Origin: TMP-24 sp031376305
GTDB lineage: Bacteria > Pseudomonadota > Alphaproteobacteria > Rhodobacterales > Rhodobacteraceae
Assembly (NCBI GenBank): GCA_031376305.1
Contig: JANMDM010000079.1
Span: 1 to 13,445 of the forward strand
Length of the DNA stretch: 13,445 bases
Reading direction: 5' to 3'
Position numbers and translations under genes: made by a program. The notes below the pieces were generated by a model. The model searched no databases, was not told the origin of the DNA, and was given only the letters and a program-made list of their open reading frames with translations. The stretch's first letter is position 1. Every line of letters begins with the position of its first letter. Of the stretch, positions 7,844 to 13,445 are shown piece after piece.

Positions 7844-7866
7844 GGGATTAATAATCATCTTGGGGG
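7835..7866. repeat. Nested palindrome at the hspQ promoter/leader
   Basis: The outer arms CCCCCA (7835-7840) and TGGGGG (7861-7866) are reverse complements, and inside them GATTA (7846-7850) and TAATC (7852-7856) form a second, nearly concentric palindrome. The left outer arm lies in the proposed -10 element and the right arm is the G-run that would serve as the hspQ ribosome-binding site. This could be an operator or a stem that holds the ribosome site; neither is shown. Confidence 0.4.
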
Positions 7867-7876
7867 CTAGAAAACG

Positions 7877-8203
7877 ATGCTGAAAACGCGCGCGAAGTAT
7901 CATCTTGGTCAAGTGCTTAAGCACCGCAAACATCCGTTTCGCGGCGTGGTCTTTGACGTTGATGCCATGTTTGCCAACACGCAAGAATGGTATGACGCCA
8001 TTCCCGAAGACAGTCGGCCGGCAAAAAACCAACCGTTCTATCATCTGCTGGCTGAAAACAGCGACAATTTCTACGTTGCCTATGTTTCCGAACAAAACCT
8101 TATCCCGGATTATTCTGGCGAACCGGTAAGCCATCCTGACCTGCCCGATATGTTCGGTGATTTTGAGGATGGCCATTATCCGCTGCACTTTCAGCTGAAC
8201 TGA
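7877..8203 (+). CDS. hspQ: Heat shock protein HspQ
   Basis: Seen: 108 aa, the normal family length, with the YccV/HspQ core from the N-terminus: KYHLGQVLKHRKHPFRGVVFDVDAMF (residues about 6-31), then QPFYHLLAENSDNFYVAYVSEQNLIPD and the acidic HPDLPDMFGDFEDG tail. Known: E. coli HspQ is heat-induced, binds hemimethylated DNA in vitro, promotes turnover of a mutant DnaA, and acts as a specificity factor for the Lon protease. Here the likely role is a cytoplasmic Lon-related quality-control factor. The ATG at 7877 is used; the best ribosome site is the G-run at 7862-7866, about 10 nt upstream. A plausible heat-shock promoter lies at 7816-7843. The gene is single and converges on the GGT-family gene, with 6 nt between stop codons. 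Confidence 0.92.
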   Translation: MLKTRAKYHLGQVLKHRKHPFRGVVFDVDAMFANTQEWYDAIPEDSRPAKNQPFYHLLAENSDNFYVAYVSEQNLIPDYSGEPVSHPDLPDMFGDFEDGHYPLHFQLN

Positions 8204-8209
8204 GCCAGC

Positions 8210-9790
8210 CTAATACCCTAACGCGATGCCATCCTTGCGCGGATCAGATGCGCCTTGCAAAACCCCTGTTGCGTGATCGATCAAGATTGCCTGCGCACCG
8301 CCCAATGGTCCGTCAGACGGCGTAACCCTATGGCCCTTGTGGGCCAGTGCTAGCCGCACAGCATCGGCATATCCACGCTCGACCTCCAGGGACGCGCCAT
8401 CGGCGAAACAGCGGGGCGCATCGATGGCAGCCTGCGGGTCCATGCCATAAGTTACAAGATTGGTCACGAATCGCGCATGCCCCGTCGGTTGGTAATCTCC
8501 ACCCATGACACCGAACGGCATAACCACCCGCCCATTTTTGCGCAGCATCGCGGGAATGATGGTGTGCGTCGGTCGTTTGCCACCCCCCGCCTCGTTCGGA
8601 TGACCGGCGGTCAATGAAAACCCCGCCCCACGGTTTTGAAACAAGATCCCGTATTTGGACGAGGCAAGCCCCGATCCGAACGGCCAATAAATCGAATAGA
8701 TCAGCGAAACGGCCATCAGATCGCGGTCAACCACGGTGATATAGATCGTATCACGGTGAACCGCCTCCGCCGCCTTTGACGGGTTTGGCAACGCGCGGGC
8801 CGGGTCGATCAGGCCAGCCAGCCGCTTTGCGGTTTCCATCGAAAGCATATGATCCAGCCGCGTCGTATGATCGGGGTCCGCAATGAAGCGATTGCGGACG
8901 TCATAGGCCAGTTTGGCTGCTTCCGCCTCCAGATGTGCCCGCTCTGCCCCCATCGGATCCAGCGCGCCCAGATCGAAGTGTTTGAGGATATTCAGCATCA
9001 AAATTGCCGTAGCCCCCTGGCCATTCGGCGGATGCTCAACCAGCTCAAAACCACGATAATTCCCGGAAACCGGGCTGGAATAGGTGCATTCCGTCGCGGC
9101 GAAGTCTGCCAATGTATGGGCGCCGCCCATTGCCCTCAGGCTGTTCACCATGTCTTCGGCGATCTCGCCTTCATAAAAGGCACTGCGCCCCTGTTTGGCA
9201 ATCCGTTCCAGCACCTCGGCCTGCGCCGGGGCGCAAAACACCGCGCCGATTTTCGGCGCCCGGCCGTCCGGCAGGTAATACCGCTGCGCATTACCGCTGA
9301 GCCGACCGGCATACTTGGCCCAATCAGCGCCGACCCTGGGGGCAACGGGCACACCGCCGCGCGCATAGCGGATCGCCGGAGCCAGCGAATCGGCCAGGCC
9401 AAGTTTGCCCCAATCGGCTGACAACCGGCAAAATCCGTCGACGGCGCCGGGAACTGTCACAGACTCAGGGCTTTCGGTCGGAACTGTCTTCAGGCCGCGA
9501 TCTCGCATCGCAGTCGCCGAAAACGCTCCGGGTGCGCGCCCCGAACCATTCAGCGCCAGAATCCGCTCGTCGCCCGCAGGTTTCAGCAACACAAAACAAT
9601 CGCCGCCGATGCCGCACATATGCGGTTCCGCCAGCCCCAGCAGCACCGCCCCTGCGATCGCCGCATCGACGGCATTGCCGCCTGATTGAAGAATGCCGAT
9701 TGCCGCTTGTGCCGCCAGCGGATGCGATGTGGCACACATTCCGTTCGTGGCAAACACCGCAGAACGCCCCGGAGCCTGAAAATCCCGCAC
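8210..9790 (-). CDS. Gamma-glutamyltransferase-family Ntn-hydrolase, substrate uncertain
   Basis: Seen: 526 aa. The N-terminal part has ATNGMCATSHPLAAQAAIGI, GGNAVDAAIA and CGIGGDCF, all typical of the GGT family. The self-cleavage site gives the N-terminal nucleophile Thr348 (DTIYITVVD), and Gly430-Gly431 in GVMGGDYQP form the oxyanion hole. Aligning by eye to E. coli GGT, the gamma-glutamyl contacts N411, Q430, D433, S462 and S463 are replaced by Tyr368, Arg387, Gly390, His409 and Thr410. No signal peptide is present, so the enzyme is probably cytoplasmic, unlike periplasmic GGT. Known: YwrD-like members and oxamate amidohydrolase belong to this wider family. The true substrate is therefore unlikely to be glutathione. 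The GTG start at 9790 is preceded by GGGGAAG with good spacing, and relatives I recall begin the same way (MRDFQ). Confidence 0.88.
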   Translation of the reverse strand: MRDFQAPGRSAVFATNGMCATSHPLAAQAAIGILQSGGNAVDAAIAGAVLLGLAEPHMCGIGGDCFVLLKPAGDERILALNGSGRAPGAFSATAMRDRGLKTVPTESPESVTVPGAVDGFCRLSADWGKLGLADSLAPAIRYARGGVPVAPRVGADWAKYAGRLSGNAQRYYLPDGRAPKIGAVFCAPAQAEVLERIAKQGRSAFYEGEIAEDMVNSLRAMGGAHTLADFAATECTYSSPVSGNYRGFELVEHPPNGQGATAILMLNILKHFDLGALDPMGAERAHLEAEAAKLAYDVRNRFIADPDHTTRLDHMLSMETAKRLAGLIDPARALPNPSKAAEAVHRDTIYITVVDRDLMAVSLIYSIYWPFGSGLASSKYGILFQNRGAGFSLTAGHPNEAGGGKRPTHTIIPAMLRKNGRVVMPFGVMGGDYQPTGHARFVTNLVTYGMDPQAAIDAPRCFADGASLEVERGYADAVRLALAHKGHRVTPSDGPLGGAQAILIDHATGVLQGASDPRKDGIALGY

Positions 9791-9846
9791 TTCGACTTCC
9801 CCATCAGATGGGGGCAGCCTACGCCCAGGATCAGGCGAAGAAAAGA

Positions 9847-9890
9847 CCTCAGCGGCGCGCAGAGGGGGGCATGTTAGCGCCCCGCTGAGG
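9847..9890 (-). terminator. Terminator-like hairpin, minus strand
   Basis: CCTCAGCGG (9847-9855) and CCGCTGAGG (9882-9890) are perfect 9-bp reverse complements 26 nt apart. Read on the minus strand, the second arm is followed by TCTTTTCTTC, a T-rich stretch, while the + strand has none. Inside the loop a smaller GGGGC/GCCCC pairing is possible. It would stop minus-strand transcripts coming from the rsbV/rsbW direction about 57 nt before the GGT-family start, insulating that gene. An attenuator for the GGT-family gene is an alternative. Confidence 0.5.
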
Positions 9891-10024
9891 GAAGCCTTTA
9901 GCAGCTACACCGGGATCAATGGCGGACATCTTTGTTCAGGAAGTGGACACAGTATGGAAAGATTGCGGCACAGATCGCGCCAATGCTTTCCTCTCCACGC
10001 CGATTGCTTCAACGATTGGTACTC

Positions 10025-10114
10025 GCGGGTTGCTTCGAAAGCCCCCCGTTTGAGCCTGCCGGAAGCCTGCGGCGCATCGGCGATGCTGCCACCCTACCTC
10101 GCGGTGCAACCCGC
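10025..10114. ncRNA. Possible structured RNA (unassigned)
   Basis: GCGGGTTGC (10025-10033) and GCAACCCGC (10106-10114) are perfect 9-bp complements 72 nt apart. Outside them GGT (10018-10020) can pair with ACC (10116-10118) and GAT (10014-10016) with ATC (10125-10127) across internal loops. Inside, GCATC-GGC-GATGC (10074-10086) forms a hairpin and GCCG/CGGC (10058-10061/10070-10073) an alternative one. The long closing stem, open middle and inner hairpin, plus a GTTTGAGCC segment on the + strand, loosely recall 6S RNA, but I cannot confirm a family or the strand. Chance pairing in GC-rich DNA is the alternative. Confidence 0.3.
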
Positions 10115-10150
10115 AACCTTCCCGATCATCGCCCCAAATGTGGAATGGGC

Positions 10151-10630
10151 TTAACTTGCCGCCCCTGACTGCGGCTCGACCACGGCCGCAAGCGGCAGCT
10201 GAAACGTCAGCCGATTGGTATTGTGTAGTCGTTCATACTGTAGCCCGGTCGTCATCGCACGGATCAACGCCCAACCCCAACCGCCCTCGGCCATGTCCAT
10301 GATCTCGCTTGCCACGTTCTGAATCCGCCCCGCAGGCAACTGCAATCCCGGCATCGGATGGCCGTGGTCCTCGATCTGGCAGGTCAGAGAACCGCCTTGC
10401 CGATGTAACGACAAAACCACTGGTCCAGGTGGAATATTCGCATAGGCGTGCTCCACGATATTGTTCAAAACTTCGGCGAGGGTCAGTTCGAGCGTCCCGG
10501 CATCCTCGCTGGAGATCTGCCGGTTAAAGCGCGCGACTGCCCGCCGCAGCACTTTGCGGATCACGGAGCCCTTCGCCTGAAAGCGGAACTGAGCGTGATC
10601 CTGCACCCCTCCAGACAGATCATTGGGCAT
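10151..10630 (-). CDS. RsbW/SpoIIAB-like anti-sigma factor serine kinase (HATPase)
   Basis: Seen: 159 aa with a GHKL ATPase fold. The N box is ELTLAEVLNNIVEHAY with Glu53, Asn57 and His61; the G1 box is IEDHGHPMP with Asp88 and Gly90; the G2 glycines lie in EGGWGWALIRAM (116-119). Known: such proteins hold a partner (usually a sigma factor) and, with ATP, phosphorylate a serine on an anti-sigma antagonist. The gene directly follows, and overlaps by 11 nt, the STAS-domain gene that would be its substrate. The start at 10630 is preferred because GGGGAC lies upstream and the frame before it (GTG 10675, ATG 10654) runs deep inside the STAS gene; those earlier starts remain possible. No sigma factor or PP2C phosphatase is visible nearby, so the output is unknown. 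Confidence 0.85.
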   Translation of the reverse strand: MPNDLSGGVQDHAQFRFQAKGSVIRKVLRRAVARFNRQISSEDAGTLELTLAEVLNNIVEHAYANIPPGPVVLSLHRQGGSLTCQIEDHGHPMPGLQLPAGRIQNVASEIMDMAEGGWGWALIRAMTTGLQYERLHNTNRLTFQLPLAAVVEPQSGAAS

Positions 10631-10958
10631 GCCCAAGTCCCCGGCCGGGCGCATCTGCGTGAATGGCAAAGACACTGTTCATACGGGTCATGTGAAACAC
10701 CTTGCCAACCGTCGGCGTCAGTGCCGCCAGCTCCAGCTTGCAGGCAGGCGCCAAAAACTTCATCACCGCCACGATGGCCCCCAGTCCCGAACTGTCAACA
10801 AACCCCACGCGCGACAGATCCAAAATCACCCGCCCCGCCGATGCGCCGGCAATCTCGCGCATGCGGTCCTTGAACTGGATCGCGACAGACGCGTCAATGC
10901 GGTCTTCGTTCACACGAACAACCTGAGCGCCGTCAATGGTCTCCGAAACAAGGTTCAT
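10620..10958 (-). CDS. STAS-domain anti-sigma factor antagonist (RsbV/SpoIIAA-like)
   Basis: Seen: 112 aa, a single STAS domain. A beta strand (AQVVRVNEDRIDASVAIQFK) is followed by GRVILDLSRVGFVDSSGLGAIVAVMKF; Ser57 in DSSGLG matches the phosphorylated serine of SpoIIAA. Known: the unphosphorylated antagonist binds the partner kinase and frees its client, and phosphorylation switches it off. The ATG at 10958 is chosen because GGAG lies at 10964-10967 on the minus strand, five bases before it; a TTG at 10994 gives a non-conserved extension. The stop overlaps the start of the rsbW-like gene, so the pair is translationally coupled and made in antagonist-then-kinase order, as in spoIIA and rsbVW. 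It is divergent from the thiolase gene across 99 nt. Confidence 0.88.
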   Translation of the reverse strand: MNLVSETIDGAQVVRVNEDRIDASVAIQFKDRMREIAGASAGRVILDLSRVGFVDSSGLGAIVAVMKFLAPACKLELAALTPTVGKVFHMTRMNSVFAIHADAPGRGLGHAQ

Positions 10959-10983
10959 ATGCACTCCGCCCAAAATGGATTCC

Positions 10984-10993
10984 TGTTCGAACA
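10984..10993. promoter_or_regulatory. Short palindrome in rsbV-thiolase divergent region
   Basis: TGTTCGAACA is a perfect 10-bp palindrome 26 nt upstream of the STAS-gene start and 64 nt before the thiolase start. Its position between two divergent genes suits an operator, but no regulator is identified, and it does not fit the alphaproteobacterial LexA box (GTTC-N7-GTTC). No strong promoter hexamers were found in this 99-nt gap. Confidence 0.25.
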
Positions 10994-11057
10994 AGGCTAG
11001 ACAGTAATCCTTACCATTCGGTATGCGGGTTCAGGGATTATCCGCCGGAGGCCGCCA

Positions 11058-12236
11058 ATGGACGACGTTGTAATTTCCGGAGCCGCCCGCACCCCGATGG
11101 GTGGCTTTCAGGGCGTCTTCGCCGGGCTGGATGCGCCATCCCTGGGTGGCCATGCCATCCTGGCCGCGCTGCAAGACGCCAACGCCCGCGCCGATCAGGT
11201 TTCAGAACTGCTCATGGGCTGTGTTCTGCCTGCCGGGCTTGGTCAGGCCCCGGCCCGACAGGCGGGGTTCAAGGCAGGCTTGCCGCAAACCACCCCTGCA
11301 ACGACGCTGAACAAGATGTGCGGCTCGGGCATGAAGGCGGTGATGATCGCCTGTGATCAGATCGCGCTGGGCCAAAGGGGCACCATCATCGCCGGCGGGA
11401 TGGAAAGTATGACCAACGCCCCCTATCTTTTGCCGAAAATGCGCGGCGGCGCGCGGTTGGGCCACGGTCAGGTCATCGACCATATGTTTCTGGACGGGTT
11501 AGAGGATGCCTATGACAAAGGTCGCCTGATGGGCACCTTCGCCGAAGATTGCGCCACCGCCTTCCAATTCACCCGAACCGATCAGGACGCCTACGCCCTG
11601 ACCTCGCTCGCCAACGCGCTTGCCGCGCAAGCCTGCGGCGCATTCAGCGGCGAAATAACCCCGGTGCTGGTTCCCACGCGCCAGGGCGACAGCCTTATCG
11701 CGCAGGACGAACAGCCCGCCGCCGCCCGCCCCGACAAGATCCCGCTTCTCAAACCGGCCTTCCGCAAGGATGGCACGGTCACCGCCGCCAATTCCTCCTC
11801 AATCTCCGACGGCGCTGCCGCCCTGCTCCTTGCGTCGCGGCAAACCGCCAATACGCTTGGTCTCAAAGTGCGCGCCCGCATCCTCGGCCACGCCTCCCAT
11901 GCCCAGGCCCCCGCCGATTTCCCCACCGCCCCGATCCCCGCCGCCCGCAAACTCCTTGACCGCCTGGGCTGGACCACCGCCTCCGTCGACCTCTGGGAGG
12001 TCAACGAAGCCTTCGCCGTCGTCCCCATGGCCTTCATGCGTGACATGGGCATCGCCCGTGACAAGATGAACGTCAACGGCGGCGCCTGCGCACTTGGCCA
12101 CCCGATCGGCGCCTCGGGCGCCCGCATTATCGTCACCCTGCTGAACGCCCTTGAAAACCGCGGGCTCAAACGCGGCCTCGCCGCTATCTGCATCGGCGGC
12201 GGCGAGGGTACGGCGATTGCGATCGAGCGGGTCTGA
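11058..12236 (+). CDS. Acetyl-CoA C-acetyltransferase (thiolase)
   Basis: Seen: 392 aa, full thiolase length. The acylated nucleophile is Cys88 in NKMCGSGMKA; Asn316 lies in WEVNEAFAVVP, His348 in GGACALGHPIGASGAR, and the second catalytic Cys378 in CIGGGEGTAIAIE. These positions nearly equal those of Zoogloea PhaA (C89, N316, H348, C378). The DGLEDAYDKGRLMGTFAED loop resembles the short-chain biosynthetic class. Known: the enzyme joins or splits acetyl-CoA units through acetoacetyl-CoA in the cytoplasm, feeding PHB synthesis, ethylmalonyl-CoA metabolism or beta-oxidation. No acetoacetyl-CoA reductase or PHA synthase adjoins it, so the pathway cannot be fixed from context. GGAGG at 11047-11051 lies 6 nt before the ATG. 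Confidence 0.93.
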   Translation: MDDVVISGAARTPMGGFQGVFAGLDAPSLGGHAILAALQDANARADQVSELLMGCVLPAGLGQAPARQAGFKAGLPQTTPATTLNKMCGSGMKAVMIACDQIALGQRGTIIAGGMESMTNAPYLLPKMRGGARLGHGQVIDHMFLDGLEDAYDKGRLMGTFAEDCATAFQFTRTDQDAYALTSLANALAAQACGAFSGEITPVLVPTRQGDSLIAQDEQPAAARPDKIPLLKPAFRKDGTVTAANSSSISDGAAALLLASRQTANTLGLKVRARILGHASHAQAPADFPTAPIPAARKLLDRLGWTTASVDLWEVNEAFAVVPMAFMRDMGIARDKMNVNGGACALGHPIGASGARIIVTLLNALENRGLKRGLAAICIGGGEGTAIAIERV

Positions 12237-12247
12237 TCGCTTTCATC

Positions 12248-12257
12248 TTTGCGCAAA
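12248..12257. repeat. Palindrome in thiolase-msrC gap
   Basis: TTTGCGCAAA is a perfect 10-bp palindrome just after the thiolase stop. It is immediately followed by ATATCCTCCGGGGG and the G/C hairpin at 12272-12292. I recall this ordered arrangement as a frequent intergenic motif in Rhodobacteraceae, but this was not checked. Confidence 0.35.
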
Positions 12258-12271
12258 TATCCTCCGGGGGT

Positions 12272-12292
12272 CCGGGGGTGGAAAACCCCCGG
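12272..12292. repeat. G-rich/C-rich hairpin, Rhodobacteraceae-type intergenic repeat
   Basis: CCGGGGGT (12272-12279) and ACCCCCGG (12285-12292) form a perfect 8-bp stem with a GGAAA loop. It is preceded by a second CCGGGGG run at 12264-12270. No T-run follows on either strand. It lies 35 nt after the thiolase stop and may end or protect that transcript. The msrC start follows 22 nt later. Confidence 0.5.
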
Positions 12293-12314
12293 CGTCCGCC
12301 AACAGGAGATCCCG

Positions 12315-12767
12315 TTGCCTGATTACAAATCCCTCGCGGCCACCATTGCCAGCCTTACCCACGGCGAAACCGATGAGATCGCCCTCATGGCCACCCTCAC
12401 CTGCGAGATACACCATTCCGACGACCGCTTCGACTGGACCGGTTTTTACCGGGTCGCGGCACCCGGACTGCTCAAGATCGGCCCCTATCAGGGGGGTCAC
12501 GGCTGCCTCGTCATCCCGTTTTCGCGCGGTGTCTGCGGGGCTGCGGCGCGCACCGGGCAAGTCCAGCTTGTCGCTGACGTCGACGCCTTCCCTGGCCATA
12601 TCGCCTGCGCATCGTCCACCCGCTCAGAAATCGTTCTGCCGGTCTTCGGGTCGGGGGGCCGCCTGATCGCGGTGTTCGACATTGACAGCGATCAACCCGC
12701 GGCGTTCACCCAGGCAGACATCGCGGGCCTCTCGGCGATCCTTGCGTCGGTTTTTGCTTCGTCGTGA
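12315..12767 (+). CDS. msrC: Free methionine-(R)-sulfoxide reductase (GAF domain)
   Basis: Seen: 150 aa, one GAF domain. The WTGFYRV and IGPYQGG segments line the ligand pocket, and the catalytic cysteines are Cys64 (HGCLVIPFSRGVC), Cys74 (GVCGAAA) and Cys98 (FPGHIACASSTRSEIVLPV). The spacings of 10 and 24 residues equal those of the E. coli YebR/MsrC cysteines (84, 94, 118). Known: the enzyme reduces free L-methionine-(R)-sulfoxide to methionine in the cytoplasm, with thioredoxin as electron donor. The start is taken as TTG at 12315, because AGGAG at 12304-12308 lies 6 nt before it and the protein then begins PDYKSLAATI as in relatives. An upstream open frame from 12249 runs through the intergenic repeat and is unlikely to be translated. 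A GFA-family gene follows after 64 nt. Confidence 0.9.
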   Translation: MPDYKSLAATIASLTHGETDEIALMATLTCEIHHSDDRFDWTGFYRVAAPGLLKIGPYQGGHGCLVIPFSRGVCGAAARTGQVQLVADVDAFPGHIACASSTRSEIVLPVFGSGGRLIAVFDIDSDQPAAFTQADIAGLSAILASVFASS

Positions 12768-12831
12768 CGCTTCTTGCCCGCAACGCGGCGGCAAACCCTG
12801 CCAGACTTGACCAACCAACCCGGAGGAAACC

Positions 12832-13445
12832 ATGCAATACGGCAGCTGTCTTTGCGGGGGTGTCACCTATGAGGTGACCGGCGATCTGCGCCCGGTCCTG
12901 ACCTGCCACTGCGGCCAGTGTCGCCGCACCAGCGGCCATTTCTGGGCCGCGACCTCGGCCCCGCATGACCGGTTCCGCATCACCTACGACAAAACCCTCG
13001 TCTGGTTTCGCTCGTCGAACGCCGCCACCCGGGGCTTTTGCGGCCACTGCGGCGCCAGTCTCTTCTGGCAGCCCGAGGGCGAGGCGCGCATTGCCTTCGC
13101 CCCCGGCTCGCTGGACGGGCCCACCGGGCTGACCACATCGGGCCACTTGCATGTCAAAGACGCGGGCGACTATTACGCGCCCGAAGGCCCGCCCCCAGCC
13201 GTGGCCACTTCCCCAAAAGACCTTGACTGCGCCTGCCTGTGTGGCGCTGTGGCCTTTTCCCTGCCGGGGCCGGCGGGGGATATCACCGCTTGCCACTGCA
13301 CGCAATGTCGTAAGCTTTCGGGGCATTACTCGGCCTCGTTCGACGCCGATGAAGCGACGCTGCGCTATGCGTCGCGCCAAAGCCTGGCCGAATACGAAAC
13401 CCCGGCAGGCGGGCGGCGCGGTTTTTGCAAAACCTGCGGGTCAAG
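12832..13445 (+). CDS. Tandem-domain GFA/CENP-V-family zinc-binding protein (3' end beyond window)
   Basis: Seen: 204 codons without a stop, cut by the right edge. Two GFA-type domains follow each other. The first (about 1-115) has cysteines C6, C8, C25, C27, C30, C70 and C73 in SCLCGGVTYE, CHCGQCRRTSG and GFCGHCG. The second (about 133 onward) repeats them as C135, C137, C154, C156, C159, C199 and C202 in CLCGAVAFS, CHCTQCRKLSGHY and GFCKTCG. The linker is proline-rich (EGPPPAVATSPKD). Known: the family is named after Gfa, proposed to speed formaldehyde addition to glutathione; most members bind zinc and have no proven substrate. Single-domain forms of about 115-160 aa are usual, so the duplication is notable. 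GGAGGA at 12822-12827 gives a strong start. Confidence 0.87.
   Translation, partial: MQYGSCLCGGVTYEVTGDLRPVLTCHCGQCRRTSGHFWAATSAPHDRFRITYDKTLVWFRSSNAATRGFCGHCGASLFWQPEGEARIAFAPGSLDGPTGLTTSGHLHVKDAGDYYAPEGPPPAVATSPKDLDCACLCGAVAFSLPGPAGDITACHCTQCRKLSGHYSASFDADEATLRYASRQSLAEYETPAGGRRGFCKTCGS

Larger units (their letters stand above)
9791..10150. other. Gene-poor 360-nt interval
   Basis: No convincing gene was found here. A 66-codon + frame (9954-10154) and an overlapping TTG-start frame (9932-10168) have no recognised motif and disagree with each other. The interval contains a terminator-like inverted repeat at 9847-9890 and a potential structured RNA at about 10025-10114, listed separately. 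It separates the rsbW-like gene from the GGT-family gene; both are on the minus strand, so it is upstream of the latter. Confidence 0.6.

Noticed and set aside
9849..9929. 26-codon minus-strand frame ending inside the terminator-like hairpin, considered as a leader peptide
   Set aside because: There is no ribosome site and no run of regulatory codons, so an attenuation leader is not supported.
9985..10010. GAGAGGAAAG-like segment on the minus strand, considered as part of RNase P RNA
   Set aside because: The other conserved RNase P RNA blocks are absent and the interval is too short.
9954..10154. 66-aa + strand frame with a weak AGGAAG upstream
   Set aside because: No recognisable motif, poor spacing, and it coincides with the possible structured RNA; not supported as a gene.
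10984..10993. TGTTCGAACA as a LexA/SOS box
   Set aside because: It lacks the GTTC-N7-GTTC layout of alphaproteobacterial LexA sites and neither neighbour is a typical SOS gene.
12706..13380. 224-aa minus-strand frame
   Set aside because: It is antisense to the end of msrC and the GFA gene, whose cysteine motifs are unmistakable on the + strand.

Overview
The window looks like chromosomal DNA of a Rhodobacteraceae (roseobacter-group) alphaproteobacterium. This rests on recognising the proteins (a UbiH-type hydroxylase, an alphaproteobacterial FtsK, LolA, an MRDFQ-type gamma-glutamyltransferase homologue), on the high GC content, and on a G-rich/C-rich intergenic hairpin of a kind I remember as common in this family. 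No database search was run. No phage, transposon, CRISPR array, tRNA or rRNA was seen. Most of the window is housekeeping sequence.

Left part (1-7000): the 5' two thirds of a ubiquinone-biosynthesis hydroxylase gene runs off the left edge on the minus strand. It is divergent from an amidase-signature gene (700-2028, +). The amidase is followed by a same-strand cluster: a DapC-like aminotransferase (2158-3348), ftsK (3361-6306) and lolA (6374-6994). The aminotransferase and ftsK are 12 nt apart. The cluster joins a probable peptidoglycan-precursor enzyme, the septal DNA translocase and the periplasmic lipoprotein carrier, all tied to division and envelope growth. The ftsK-lolA gap holds two hairpins; the second looks like an intrinsic terminator and contains both candidate lolA start codons.

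Middle (7000-10150): a lipoprotein with a lysozyme-like transglycosylase domain (-) converges on lolA. A weak small ORF lies upstream of it. hspQ (+) follows, with a plausible heat-shock promoter. A gamma-glutamyltransferase-family gene (-) converges on hspQ with 6 nt between stops; its nucleophile is intact but most gamma-glutamyl-binding residues are changed. The next roughly 360 nt hold no confident gene, but contain a terminator-like inverted repeat and a separate region with a 9-bp closing inverted repeat that could be a structured RNA.

Right part (10150-13445): an overlapping STAS (RsbV-like) and HATPase (RsbW-like) pair on the minus strand forms a partner-switching module with no sigma factor or phosphatase beside it. 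It is divergent from an acetyl-CoA acetyltransferase gene. Then come a free methionine-(R)-sulfoxide reductase with a TTG start and a cysteine-rich GFA-family protein with two tandem domains, cut by the right edge.

No strong case for a wholly new system was found. The best leads are the possible structured RNA at about 10000-10130, the hairpin over the lolA start, the repurposed GGT-like enzyme and the orphan RsbV/RsbW pair.
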